This document shows positions 1-6,881 of a DNA stretch of 38,625 bases, piece after piece. The translations under genes were made by a program, and so were the position numbers. The stretch covers positions 1-38,625 of the forward strand of contig VGZD01000026.1 in assembly GCA_016872715.1 (NCBI GenBank). The letters run 5' to 3'. How positions within the stretch are numbered: the first letter of the stretch is position 1; each line of letters opens with the position of its first letter. The stretch comes from Planctomycetota bacterium (GTDB lineage Bacteria > Planctomycetota > UBA1135 > GCA-002686595). The notes under the pieces were generated by a model, which was not told where the DNA came from, did not search any database, and saw nothing but the letters and a program-made list of their open reading frames with translations.

Positions 1-16
1 CGGGCGCGGGCCGGCC

Positions 17-106
17 GTTGACGAGCGAGCGGTTGACGAGCGAGCGGTTGACGGGCGAGCGGTTGACGGGCGAGCGGTTGGCGGGCCAGTGGCTGGCGAG
101 CGGATG
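17..106. repeat. 15-bp tandem repeat at the window start
   Basis: Five consecutive 15-bp units of the form GTTGACGRGCGAGCG begin at 17, 32, 47, 62 and 77, and a degenerate sixth begins at 92. The first two units are identical, the next two are identical to each other, and the fifth and sixth diverge. Fifteen is a multiple of three, so all frames stay open. In the frame of the downstream MORN gene the array reads VDERA-VDERA-VDGRA-VDGRA. It is either the N-terminal tail of that protein or an upstream slippage array. Confidence 0.9.
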
Positions 107-1084
107 CCGCCGGTCGAGGTGCTCGAGGTCAGCGAGGTCGGGGCGCCGGCGCCGATCGCGTTGCCGCGCGGGCTCGAGTCGACGGGGAGCACGGCGCAGG
201 TGGACGAGCGCGGCGCAAGCGCGCTCGCGACCCAGACTCCGCCGAGCGACGAATGGGCGGGCACCGAGGTGCGCGAGGAGCGCTTCGCCGACGGCAAGCC
301 CAAGAGCTTTCGGCGCGTGCGGCGCACGGACGATGGGATCGAGAACCATGGGCCGCTGCGCAAGTGGGCCTCGAACGGCGTGCTGCTCGAGGACGGCACG
401 TACCGCGCGGGGGAGAAGGACGGCGTGTACGTCATCCGCCACGACAACGGGCTGTTGAAGAGCGAGATCCACTATGCCGCGGGACGCGAGCACGGACGCC
501 GGCGCGAGTGGGGCGAGTACGGCACGTTGCTGTACGACGCGCAGTTCGTCGAGGGCAAGGTGGACGGCGAGGAGCGCACGTGGTGGCCCGACAAGACTCC
601 GCGCACGCTCTCGACGTTCCGCCTCGGCGTGCTCGACGGACCGTCGCGCGTGTGGCACGGCAGCGGAGTGCTCGCCGAAGAAGGCCAGTCGCAAGCGGGA
701 CGGCGCGAGGGCACTTGGACCTATCGCACGAGCGAGGATCTGCTCGCGCGCGTGGAGCAGTACTGCGCGGGCAGCTTGCACGGCGTGACGAGCGAGTACG
801 ACGAGCAGGGGCGCAAGAGCGCGGAGCGCAGCTACGAGCACGGCAAGGCCGCGGGCCTGCACCGCGAGTTCTGGCCGGACGGCTCGACGCGCACCGAGAC
901 CACGTTCGTCGCGGGACGGCCCGAGGGTCACAGCGCGCGCTGGCATGAGAACGCTCAGAAGGAATGCGAGGGCGTGCTCGCGGCGGGTCAGCGCGCAGGT
1001 CGTTGGACGTTCTGGAAGCGCGACGGGACGGTCGATGCAGCGCAGTCGGGCGAGTACCGCGCCGGCGCGCGCGTTGGGCCGTAG
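89..1084 (+). CDS. YwqK/MORN_2-type repeat protein (first of three), start uncertain
   Basis: About 331 residues if translation starts at GTG 89; an ATG lies at 104. The frame is open to the left edge of the window through the 15-bp repeat array, so the gene may be 5'-truncated. After a low-complexity N-terminus (about 55 residues) the protein is a series of roughly 23-residue repeats carrying G-x-W/R-x-x-W, H-x-N-G and E-G-x-Y elements, the signature of MORN_2 (YwqK) repeats. The C-terminus WTFWKRDG...SGEYRAG matches the ends of the other two repeat proteins here, so the 3' end is intact. MORN-type repeats are beta-hairpin modules of largely unknown function in bacteria; database names calling them antitoxins are not supported by anything seen here. 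No signal peptide is visible from GTG 89. Confidence 0.8.
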   Translation: MAGERMPPVEVLEVSEVGAPAPIALPRGLESTGSTAQVDERGASALATQTPPSDEWAGTEVREERFADGKPKSFRRVRRTDDGIENHGPLRKWASNGVLLEDGTYRAGEKDGVYVIRHDNGLLKSEIHYAAGREHGRRREWGEYGTLLYDAQFVEGKVDGEERTWWPDKTPRTLSTFRLGVLDGPSRVWHGSGVLAEEGQSQAGRREGTWTYRTSEDLLARVEQYCAGSLHGVTSEYDEQGRKSAERSYEHGKAAGLHREFWPDGSTRTETTFVAGRPEGHSARWHENAQKECEGVLAAGQRAGRWTFWKRDGTVDAAQSGEYRAGARVGP

Positions 1085-1121
1085 GCGGAGCGAGGACGGG
1101 GCCGTAGGCGGAGCGAGGACG
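1076..1121. repeat. 23-bp perfect tandem duplication between MORN genes
   Basis: A 23-bp unit (GGGCCGTAGGCGGAGCGAGG plus ACG) is present twice head to tail, at 1076-1098 and 1099-1121. The first copy contains the TAG stop of the upstream MORN gene, and the second ends directly before the ATG of the next one. The duplication therefore makes up the whole intergenic region. Removing one copy would not fuse the two reading frames. Confidence 0.92.
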
Positions 1122-1931
1122 ATGCGCGAGACGCTGCGTCATTCCAACGGCGCGAAGGCGGCCGAAGGCCCGCTCGAGGACGGGCGGCGACTGGGCACGT
1201 GGCTGCACTGGAGCGAGAGCGGTCGCAAGCTCGTCGAGGAAGAGTACGTCGACGGCCAGCGGCACGGCTGGCACACGAGCTGGCACGAGCGCACGCGGCT
1301 CAAGCGCGCCGAGGGCGCGTTCGAGCGCGACCTGCGCTCCGGCAAGTGGACGAGCTGGCACGAGAATGGCCGCGTGGAGAGCGAGGGCGAGTATCTGTGC
1401 GGCGTCGCCTGCGGGCCGTGGCGCAGGTGGCACGACAACGGCGAGCTGGAGTCGCAGGGCGGCTTCGATCGCGGGCGGCGCGCGGGCGAGTGGGTGCTCT
1501 TCCATCGCAACGGACGCGTCGGCGAGCGCGGCAACTACCGGACGGACGTGCGCGCGGGCCCGTGGACGAGCTGGCATCCCAACGGCGCGATCGGAGCGCA
1601 CGGCGAATATCAGGACGGCGAGCGCGACGGCATCTGGACCACGTGGCACAAGAACGGCCGCGTCGAGAGCAAGGGCCTGTTCGTCGGCGGGCAGCGCACC
1701 GGCGTGTGGCGCGTGTGGTGGGACTCGGGCACGCCGCGCTGCGAAGGCAGCTTCGTCGAGGGCGCGCCCTTCGGCTGGTGGGAGTTCTGGTACGAGCACG
1801 GCCCCCAGCGCGCGGCGGGCGAGTACCGCGACGGCAAGCAGTTCGGCCCGTGGCGCTGCTGGAACTACGACGGCTCACCGGACGTCGACACGACCGGCAC
1901 GTACTGGGACGACGTGCTGCAGCGGCGTTGA
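1122..1931 (+). CDS. YwqK/MORN_2-type repeat protein (second of three)
   Basis: 269 residues from ATG 1122, almost entirely repeats with no signal peptide. About eleven units of roughly 23 residues follow the pattern G-x-W-x-x-W-H-x-N-G-x-x-x-x-x-G-x-Y/F. Examples are TSWHENGRVESEGEY and TTWHKNGRVESKGLF. The C-terminus (WRCWNYDGSPDVDTTGTYWD) aligns with the end of the protein encoded at 4386-5567 (WRAWNDDGTPDETLSGEF), which shows a common ancestor. The gene lies 37 bp after the stop of the first repeat gene, across the 23-bp duplication, so the two could be co-transcribed. Without a signal sequence it is predicted cytoplasmic, unlike the third paralogue. The molecular role is unknown. Confidence 0.85.
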   Translation: MRETLRHSNGAKAAEGPLEDGRRLGTWLHWSESGRKLVEEEYVDGQRHGWHTSWHERTRLKRAEGAFERDLRSGKWTSWHENGRVESEGEYLCGVACGPWRRWHDNGELESQGGFDRGRRAGEWVLFHRNGRVGERGNYRTDVRAGPWTSWHPNGAIGAHGEYQDGERDGIWTTWHKNGRVESKGLFVGGQRTGVWRVWWDSGTPRCEGSFVEGAPFGWWEFWYEHGPQRAAGEYRDGKQFGPWRCWNYDGSPDVDTTGTYWDDVLQRR

Positions 1932-1942
1932 ACGCCGTCGGC

Positions 1943-1998
1943 CGCGCGAGCGCGCCTCGCGTCGTTCGCTTCTCTTCTCTTCTCTTCGCGCTCGCGCG
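1943..1998. terminator. Inverted repeat around a pyrimidine tract between convergent genes
   Basis: The 12-bp arm CGCGCGAGCGCG at 1943-1954 is repeated in inverted orientation at 1987-1998. The 32-nt interior contains an 18-nt pure pyrimidine tract (three TTCTC-type units, 1969-1986). It lies between the ends of the MORN gene (+) and the protease gene (-), where a bidirectional terminator would be expected. There is no U-run after the stem, so the terminator role is inferred from position only. Confidence 0.4.
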
Positions 1999-2050
1999 CG
2001 ACGTTGGCGCCTGACTTTGGCGCGTGGCGCCGCGTCGAGAGCGAGGCGCG

Positions 2051-3631
2051 CTACAGGCCGATCGCGAAGCGCAGACCGGCGGTGAGGCTCGTGCCGAAGG
2101 ACGAGTTCGGATCGCGCGACCAGGCTTGGGCGTAGGCGATCGCTCCGCAGGCGAGGCTCGCGTCGGCGCCCGAGGCGATGTGCGCGCCCATGTCGAAGGC
2201 GAGCACGCCGCTGCAACTCGTGCCGGTCGCGGCTCCTTGGGTCGGCTGCACGGGGGTGCGGCGGATGGGATGCGCGACGCACAGCGTGCCGCCTTGGAAC
2301 GGCGCGGCGGCGGGCAAGTAGCCGTAGAACAACAGGCCGGAGGTCTGGTTGAGCAGGCCCGTGGCGCGGATCGTGAAACTGCCGACGCCCGACGACGCGC
2401 TCGGCTGGCCCGTGAACGCGATCAACGGCGTGCAGCCGAGGGAGTTGAGCTTCGGCATGCAGTAGGTCTGCACGCTCGCCACCGGAGCGCACACGCCCAG
2501 CGGCGCGGCGCGCGCCGTGCTCCACAGGGCGTGCGTGCTCGCGGTGCCGGCGTTCGAGTTGATCGGCGCCGTGGTGTTGCAGCCGCCGTGCGTGTGCACG
2601 CCGATCGCGACGTCCTCGCCCAGGTTCGAGCGGATCACGGGCGAGCCCGAGTTGCCGCCGAAGGTGTCGGGCGTGTAGCGCACGGTCGTGCCCGAGAAGA
2701 GCGCGAAGTCGCCCGTGTGCGTCTGCAGTGTCTGGCTCCAGATCAGGTCGTTGCTGTCGGAGCCGTAGCCGCTGACGCGGATCACGTCGCCCGCCGCGGG
2801 CGCGGTCGGCGCGGCGATGCGAAAGCGCACTCGACCCTGCGCCTGAAACGGAGTCAGGCCGGTGGTGGCGTTCGGGAAGCAGCCGAAGCTGGCCCAGTCG
2901 TTGCCGACGCCGCCGTTTTGGAACTGGCGCGAGGTGTCGTCGATGGCGTATTGGTGCTCGGGCGGCGGATGCTGGAGCACGCCGAGCGCGGTCGAGAGCG
3001 GCACGTTGAACTGCGCGACGTCGAGGTGGGTCGCGTTGGCGTAGCAGTGCCCGGCCGTCGTCATGCAGCTCGCGCAGTCGTCGAAGATCCACGCCGTGCA
3101 CTGCACCGGCATCGTGCGCGCGATGCGCGCGTCGGTGGTCGGTTGGCGGTCGTCGGTCGCTCCGCACTGGCTCATCGGTGCGTACAGCAACGGCCCCATC
3201 CACACGCTGCGCAGCACGACGCGCGAAGGACCGGCGTGCGGCGGAGCGACGAGCTCGAGCTGCACCGTGTCGCCATTGAAGTAGGCGGTCGAGAGCTGCC
3301 ACTCTCGGAGCGAGCGCGTGTGGAGCTCCTGCACGGCGCCGTCTTGGTGCGAGGTGATGCGCAGGAACGCGCCGCGCGTCTCGTCGAGGGGGTGCCACAG
3401 GCTCGCGAACTGGAAACGCAGGCGCAGCCACGTCGCGCCGCCGACGCGCACGGCGTGCGAGGCGAGCACGACCTCGTTCGGACTGGGATTGGAGCGCCAG
3501 TGCGTGTCGTAGGTGAACGCCGCCTGCGTCTGGATCGACGGACCGACCTGCGCGGAGGCGCGCGGAACGGCGGCGAGCAGGGCGACGAGCGGGGCGACGA
3601 GCGGGGCGAGCGGGATGGGAAGACAGCGCAT
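2051..3631 (-). CDS. Secreted trypsin-like serine protease with Cys-containing C-terminal domain
   Basis: 526 residues from ATG 3631. That start is chosen because it opens a clean signal peptide (MRCLPIPLAP...AAVPRASA, cut near residue 27); the open frame further upstream is low-complexity. The catalytic triad of the chymotrypsin fold is visible: His195 in TTAGHC, Asp245 in GNDWASFG and Ser328 in GGNSGSPV. Paired Cys around the His (C178, C186, C189, C196) suggest disulfides. From about residue 388 a separate domain starts with TYCMPKLNSLGC and contains GGTLCV and QAWSRDPNSS. I associate tails of this type with secreted proteins of deep planctomycetes, possibly for surface attachment. The signal peptide contains a 15-bp DNA repeat (APLV-APLV). 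Substrate is unknown; the family normally cleaves proteins outside the cytoplasm. Convergent with the MORN gene. Confidence 0.85.
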   Translation of the reverse strand: MRCLPIPLAPLVAPLVALLAAVPRASAQVGPSIQTQAAFTYDTHWRSNPSPNEVVLASHAVRVGGATWLRLRFQFASLWHPLDETRGAFLRITSHQDGAVQELHTRSLREWQLSTAYFNGDTVQLELVAPPHAGPSRVVLRSVWMGPLLYAPMSQCGATDDRQPTTDARIARTMPVQCTAWIFDDCASCMTTAGHCYANATHLDVAQFNVPLSTALGVLQHPPPEHQYAIDDTSRQFQNGGVGNDWASFGCFPNATTGLTPFQAQGRVRFRIAAPTAPAAGDVIRVSGYGSDSNDLIWSQTLQTHTGDFALFSGTTVRYTPDTFGGNSGSPVIRSNLGEDVAIGVHTHGGCNTTAPINSNAGTASTHALWSTARAAPLGVCAPVASVQTYCMPKLNSLGCTPLIAFTGQPSASSGVGSFTIRATGLLNQTSGLLFYGYLPAAAPFQGGTLCVAHPIRRTPVQPTQGAATGTSCSGVLAFDMGAHIASGADASLACGAIAYAQAWSRDPNSSFGTSLTAGLRFAIGL

Positions 3632-3715
3632 CGAAGGTGGAAGTCGGACCGAGCAGGGTCTGCGGTGCGTCGTGGCGTGCGCAAGCGAGCAGCGCCGCGG
3701 CGAGCGGGTCGCGGC

Positions 3716-3750
3716 GGCGCGCTCGTGGATGGCGCGCTCGTGGATGGCGC
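3716..3750. repeat. 15-bp tandem repeat upstream of the GNAT gene
   Basis: Two full copies of GGCGCGCTCGTGGAT (3716-3730 and 3731-3745) and five bases of a third lie in the 184-bp divergent region between the protease and the acetyltransferase genes. Nothing else is recognisable there except the TAGACT hexamer. Confidence 0.85.
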
Positions 3751-3799
3751 GGGAAGTGGGGAGCCGGGAACGGCCCGGGAGCGGTCGCGCGGGCGTGGC

Positions 3800-3805
3800 T
3801 AGACT
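3800..3805 (+). promoter_or_regulatory. TAGACT, -10-like hexamer before the GNAT gene
   Basis: TAGACT ends 10 nt before ATG 3816. The same hexamer precedes thiD, the peroxiredoxin and the GT-C-like gene. No convincing -35 element is seen. A start site about 7 nt downstream would give a leader of only a few nucleotides. Confidence 0.4.
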
Positions 3806-3815
3806 AGGGCGCGCC

Positions 3816-4295
3816 ATGGAAACTTGTTCCCAGCGCCTGCGCGCCCGTCCCGCCACCAGCGCCGACTTTCGGGTGCTGGTCGAGTTCAACCTCTCGATGG
3901 CGCGCGAGTCCGAGGGGCTCGCGCTCGACCGCGCGCGGCTCGAGCGCGGCGTCGAGGCGGCGCTGGCCGACCCCGGCCGCGGTTTCTATCTCGTGGCGGA
4001 GCTCGACGGAGCGCCCTCGGGCTGCCTGCTCGTCACGGCGGAGTGGAGCGACTGGCGCAACGGCTGGGCGTGGTGGATTCAGAGCGTGTACGTGATGCCC
4101 GCCGCGCGGCGTCAGGGCGTCTACAGCGTGCTCCACCGCCGCGTGCTCGAGCTCGCGCGCGAGCGCGGGGACGTCGTCGCCCTGCGCCTGTACGTCGATC
4201 GGAACAACCTTCCGGCGCAGGCCACGTACCGGCACCTCGGCATGCAGGAGTCGCACTACCTGATGTTCGAGGAGCGCGGCTCCGCGGGCCGATAG
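3816..4295 (+). CDS. GNAT-family N-acetyltransferase
   Basis: 159 residues from ATG 3816, the usual size of a single-domain GNAT enzyme. The N-terminus has the typical opening strand (LRARPATSADF). The acetyl-CoA pyrophosphate loop is recognisable as VYVMPAARRQGVYSVL at about residues 91-106, and the C-terminal part has the family's LYVDRNNLPAQATYRHLGM element. The family transfers the acetyl group of acetyl-CoA to an amine; the acceptor cannot be predicted from sequence. It is divergent from the secreted protease and 90 bp upstream of the third MORN gene, which has its own promoter-like hexamer, so it is probably monocistronic. Predicted cytoplasmic. Confidence 0.88.
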   Translation: METCSQRLRARPATSADFRVLVEFNLSMARESEGLALDRARLERGVEAALADPGRGFYLVAELDGAPSGCLLVTAEWSDWRNGWAWWIQSVYVMPAARRQGVYSVLHRRVLELARERGDVVALRLYVDRNNLPAQATYRHLGMQESHYLMFEERGSAGR

Positions 4296-4372
4296 GTCCT
4301 CGCCGCAGGCTCACAAAGCCGCCACCTCGTCCGTAACTCGCTCGCGGATTCGCCCCTCACGGCCTGCACAGG

Positions 4373-4378
4373 TATCGT
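4373..4378 (+). promoter_or_regulatory. TATCGT, candidate leaderless promoter of the third MORN gene
   Basis: TATCGT is separated from ATG 4386 by exactly 7 nt (TGCACCC), which would put the transcription start on the start codon. No Shine-Dalgarno sequence precedes this ATG. The -35 region (TTCGCC, 18 nt upstream) is weak. Confidence 0.5.
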
Positions 4379-4385
4379 TGCACCC

Positions 4386-5567
4386 ATGACCCATGTCCTC
4401 CTCGCCGCGCTCGCCCTCGCGCTCGGCTCCACCACCGCGCCGCTGCCCCGCCAGAGCGTGCCGCTGGCCCAAGACAGCTCCCACGCAGGGAAGGCTCCGC
4501 CGATCCCCGCGCCCTTCGGTCCGGGTTCGATCACGCCCGATCAGGCGAATTCGGGGCGCGGCGTGAGCGCCGTGCCGCAGCTCAGCCTGCCGCCGCTGCC
4601 CGCGCGCATCGACAAGGTGCTCACCCATCCCGACGGCACGAAGGCGGCCGAGGGCGAGATGAAGAACGGTCGGCGCGACGGCGCGTGGGTGCTGTACTAC
4701 AGCGACGGCAAACAGCGCGCGATCGGGACCTATCGCAACTACCGGCGCGAAGGCGAGTGGGTGTTCTTCCACCCGGGCATCGAGCTCGCGCAGCGCGCCG
4801 GCGCGTTCAAGGACGGCAAGCGCGACGGTGCGTGGCGGCGCTGGCATCCGACCGGCGTGCTGCTCGAGGAAATGGTGTTCGCGGACGACGTGCAGATAGG
4901 CGCGGCGCGCGAGTTCTATCCCGAGGGCACCTTGCGCGCGGAAGGGCGCTATCAGGACGGCGCGCGCCACGAGCTGTGGAAGCTCTACCACCCCGACGGC
5001 AAGACGTCGTACATGGAGGGCAAGTACAACCGCGGCATGCAGGACGGTGCGTGGCTCTTCTATCACCCCAACGGCGCGAAGTTCCAGGAAGGCAACTACG
5101 TGCTCGGCGTGGCCGAGGGGCGCTGGACCACGTGGCACGACAACGGCCAGATGCAGTCGCAGGGCGTGTTCGAGTTCGGCGCGCAGTCAGGCCAGTGGAC
5201 CAAGTGGCATAAGAACGGCAGCGTGGAGTTCGAGGGCGGCTGGGACGCCGGTCGCGAGCAGGGTCTGTGGAAGCGCTGGCATGACAACGGGCAGCTCGCG
5301 GCCGAGGGCCATTACGACCAGAGCCGCATGGTCGGCGACTGGGTGTCGTGGTACGCCAACGGCCAGAAGGAGCGCGTGCAGGTGTACGTCGGCGACGCGC
5401 TGAACGGCCCGTACCGCACGTGGTTCTCGAGCGGCCAGAAGCGCGAGGAAGGCGAATATCGTCAGGGCAAGCGCGAGGGCACGTGGCGCGCGTGGAACGA
5501 CGACGGCACGCCCGACGAGACGCTCTCGGGCGAGTTCAAGAACGACCGGCGCGTCAAGCAGCAGTGA
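4386..5567 (+). CDS. Secreted YwqK/MORN_2-type repeat protein (third of three)
   Basis: 393 residues starting with a signal peptide (MTHVLLAALALALGSTTA), so this paralogue is exported, unlike the one at 1122-1931. A proline-rich linker runs to about residue 75. About thirteen 23-residue MORN_2 units follow, with the pattern G-x-W-x-x-W/Y-H-x-N-G-x-x-x-x-E-G-x-Y. Examples are TTWHDNGQMQSQGVF and KRWHDNGQLAAEGHY. The C-terminal WRAWNDDGTPDETLSGEF matches the ends of the other two repeat proteins. The next gene starts 8 bp after the stop and also encodes an exported protein, so the two probably form an operon and may act together. Function is unknown; such repeats form extended beta-sheet ribbons and are thought to mediate binding. 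Confidence 0.85.
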   Translation: MTHVLLAALALALGSTTAPLPRQSVPLAQDSSHAGKAPPIPAPFGPGSITPDQANSGRGVSAVPQLSLPPLPARIDKVLTHPDGTKAAEGEMKNGRRDGAWVLYYSDGKQRAIGTYRNYRREGEWVFFHPGIELAQRAGAFKDGKRDGAWRRWHPTGVLLEEMVFADDVQIGAAREFYPEGTLRAEGRYQDGARHELWKLYHPDGKTSYMEGKYNRGMQDGAWLFYHPNGAKFQEGNYVLGVAEGRWTTWHDNGQMQSQGVFEFGAQSGQWTKWHKNGSVEFEGGWDAGREQGLWKRWHDNGQLAAEGHYDQSRMVGDWVSWYANGQKERVQVYVGDALNGPYRTWFSSGQKREEGEYRQGKREGTWRAWNDDGTPDETLSGEFKNDRRVKQQ

Positions 5568-5575
5568 GGATCGCG

Positions 5576-6712
5576 ATGAAGCAAGCCATTCATTTCGTGT
5601 CGCTGGGGCTGCTCGCGACGCTCGCTCACGCGGGCGGCGCGGACACCCTGCGTTTCAAGGCGACGACCGGGTCGCGCGTGCACAAGCGCTTCGAGGCGAA
5701 TCACGAGCTGCGCATCGACGACATGGGCGCGATCGAGGGCGACTTGCCCTTCCGTTCCGATGGCACGGGCGGCTGGATCAGCTCGACGCACAAGGTCGAG
5801 TTCGTCGACGAGTACAAGCTCGACTGCGAGGGCCTGCCGCTCGACTTCGCGCGCGCGGTGCGCGAGGTGTCGACCGTCGGCAAGGCCAGCGTCGTGTTCG
5901 CCAGCGGCGAAGTGCGGCCCGAGGCGTCGCGCTCGTCGTCCGCGCTCAAGCGTCAGGTGCTCGACTTCCACTACGTCGAGGAGGAGCGCGACTGGTCGCG
6001 CTGCTACGCCAAGGTCGACGGCGAAGAGGACCTGCTCGGACGCCTGCGCGGCGAATTCGAGTTGCTCGCGCTCCTGCCGCCGGGTCCGGTCGAGCCCGGC
6101 GCGAGCTGGTCGGTCGATCTCGAGCGCTTCCGCGAGGTGCTCGCTCCCGGCGGCGACCACCAGCTCGTCCCCGAGGGCGGCTCGATGTTCGGGCGCATGA
6201 TCGAGGTCGGCGTCGGCGGCGATTTCGCTGACTTCTACGCGCCGGTGGGCGGCGAGATCAAGGCCACTTACAAGGGCCGTCGCCCCGTGACCCTCGTCGA
6301 GGGCACGCCGCCGCTGGTCGTCGAGGCGGGCGTGATCGAGCTCGCGGTCAACTTCGTGAGTCTGGCGGATCGCAAGTACCTCTACCGCATGGCGATGCCG
6401 CAGACCGAGCGCCGCGAGAACGCGTACGTCGACGACGTGCCGCTGGAGTACACGTTCCTCGGATCTGGCGAGCTGCTGTGGGACATCGACGGCGGCCGCG
6501 CGATCTCGTTCAAGCTCGAAGGCAACGAGGGCTTCATCAGCACCGTGACGAAAACGCGCTTCGATCGGCCCAAGCCCGAGCGTTACTCGCAGCAGAGCCG
6601 CTTCAGCGGTCCGCTGAAGCTGCAGATCACGTTCGCCGACGGCTCGGCCGTGCCCAACCTGCCCGAGCGCGTCAATCCCAAGGCCGACGTCACCGGACGG
6701 CGCAAGCGCTAG
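5576..6712 (+). CDS. Exported protein of unknown function
   Basis: 378 residues from ATG 5576, eight bases after the MORN gene's stop. GAGG at about 5566-5569 overlaps that stop and can serve as ribosome binding site. The N-terminus (MKQAIHFVSLGLLATLAHAG) is a signal peptide. The rest is hydrophilic and rich in predicted beta strands, with no membrane segment, Cys motif or enzyme signature that I recognise. The C-terminus is strongly basic (DVTGRRKR). It is probably periplasmic or surface-located, and its operon position suggests a partnership with the secreted MORN repeat protein. No function is proposed. A strong hairpin follows the stop. Confidence 0.75.
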   Translation: MKQAIHFVSLGLLATLAHAGGADTLRFKATTGSRVHKRFEANHELRIDDMGAIEGDLPFRSDGTGGWISSTHKVEFVDEYKLDCEGLPLDFARAVREVSTVGKASVVFASGEVRPEASRSSSALKRQVLDFHYVEEERDWSRCYAKVDGEEDLLGRLRGEFELLALLPPGPVEPGASWSVDLERFREVLAPGGDHQLVPEGGSMFGRMIEVGVGGDFADFYAPVGGEIKATYKGRRPVTLVEGTPPLVVEAGVIELAVNFVSLADRKYLYRMAMPQTERRENAYVDDVPLEYTFLGSGELLWDIDGGRAISFKLEGNEGFISTVTKTRFDRPKPERYSQQSRFSGPLKLQITFADGSAVPNLPERVNPKADVTGRRKR

Positions 6713-6735
6713 CGCGCGGGATCGCGGGCTCGACC

Positions 6736-6778
6736 GCGCACGGCTCCCCCGTCCGCACCGGACGGGGGAGCCGTGCGC
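6736..6778 (+). terminator. Perfect 20-bp hairpin, probable intrinsic terminator
   Basis: The 20-nt arm at 6736-6755 (GCGCACGGCTCCCCCGTCCG) is perfectly complementary to 6759-6778, leaving a CAC triloop. It begins 24 nt after the stop of the exported-protein gene and ends upstream of the htpG start. There is no T-tract after the stem, so it is either a U-less terminator or an mRNA 3'-end stabiliser. Confidence 0.7.
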
Positions 6779-6804
6779 CACTTCCATGAGCGCGCCCCGA
6801 GGCC

Positions 6805-6810
6805 TATCTT
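6805..6810 (+). promoter_or_regulatory. TATCTT, possible -10 element for htpG
   Basis: TATCTT lies 71 bp before ATG 6882 in the short region between the upstream hairpin and htpG. The same hexamer occurs upstream of the gene at 18763. There is no recognisable CIRCE (HrcA) inverted repeat, so heat regulation through HrcA is not indicated. Confidence 0.35.
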
Positions 6811-6881
6811 CTTGGCCCAATTCGGCGTGCCGAGGAGCGCGCGCCCAACGACGCGAGCACGCCCCCCACGCGAGGCCACCC

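Noticed and set aside
89-1931. The first two MORN genes as one gene split by the 23-bp duplication
   Set aside because: Removing one repeat copy does not bring the two frames into register, and both proteins have the C-terminal motif typical of the end of the family.
89-5567. Toxin-antitoxin system based on the YwqK name
   Set aside because: The antitoxin label in databases is inherited by name; no toxin-like partner or typical two-gene arrangement is visible.
6736-6778. Inverted repeat as a transposon end or attachment site
   Set aside because: It is a single hairpin with a 3-nt loop directly after a stop codon, without a partner copy or target duplication. A transcript-end structure explains it better.
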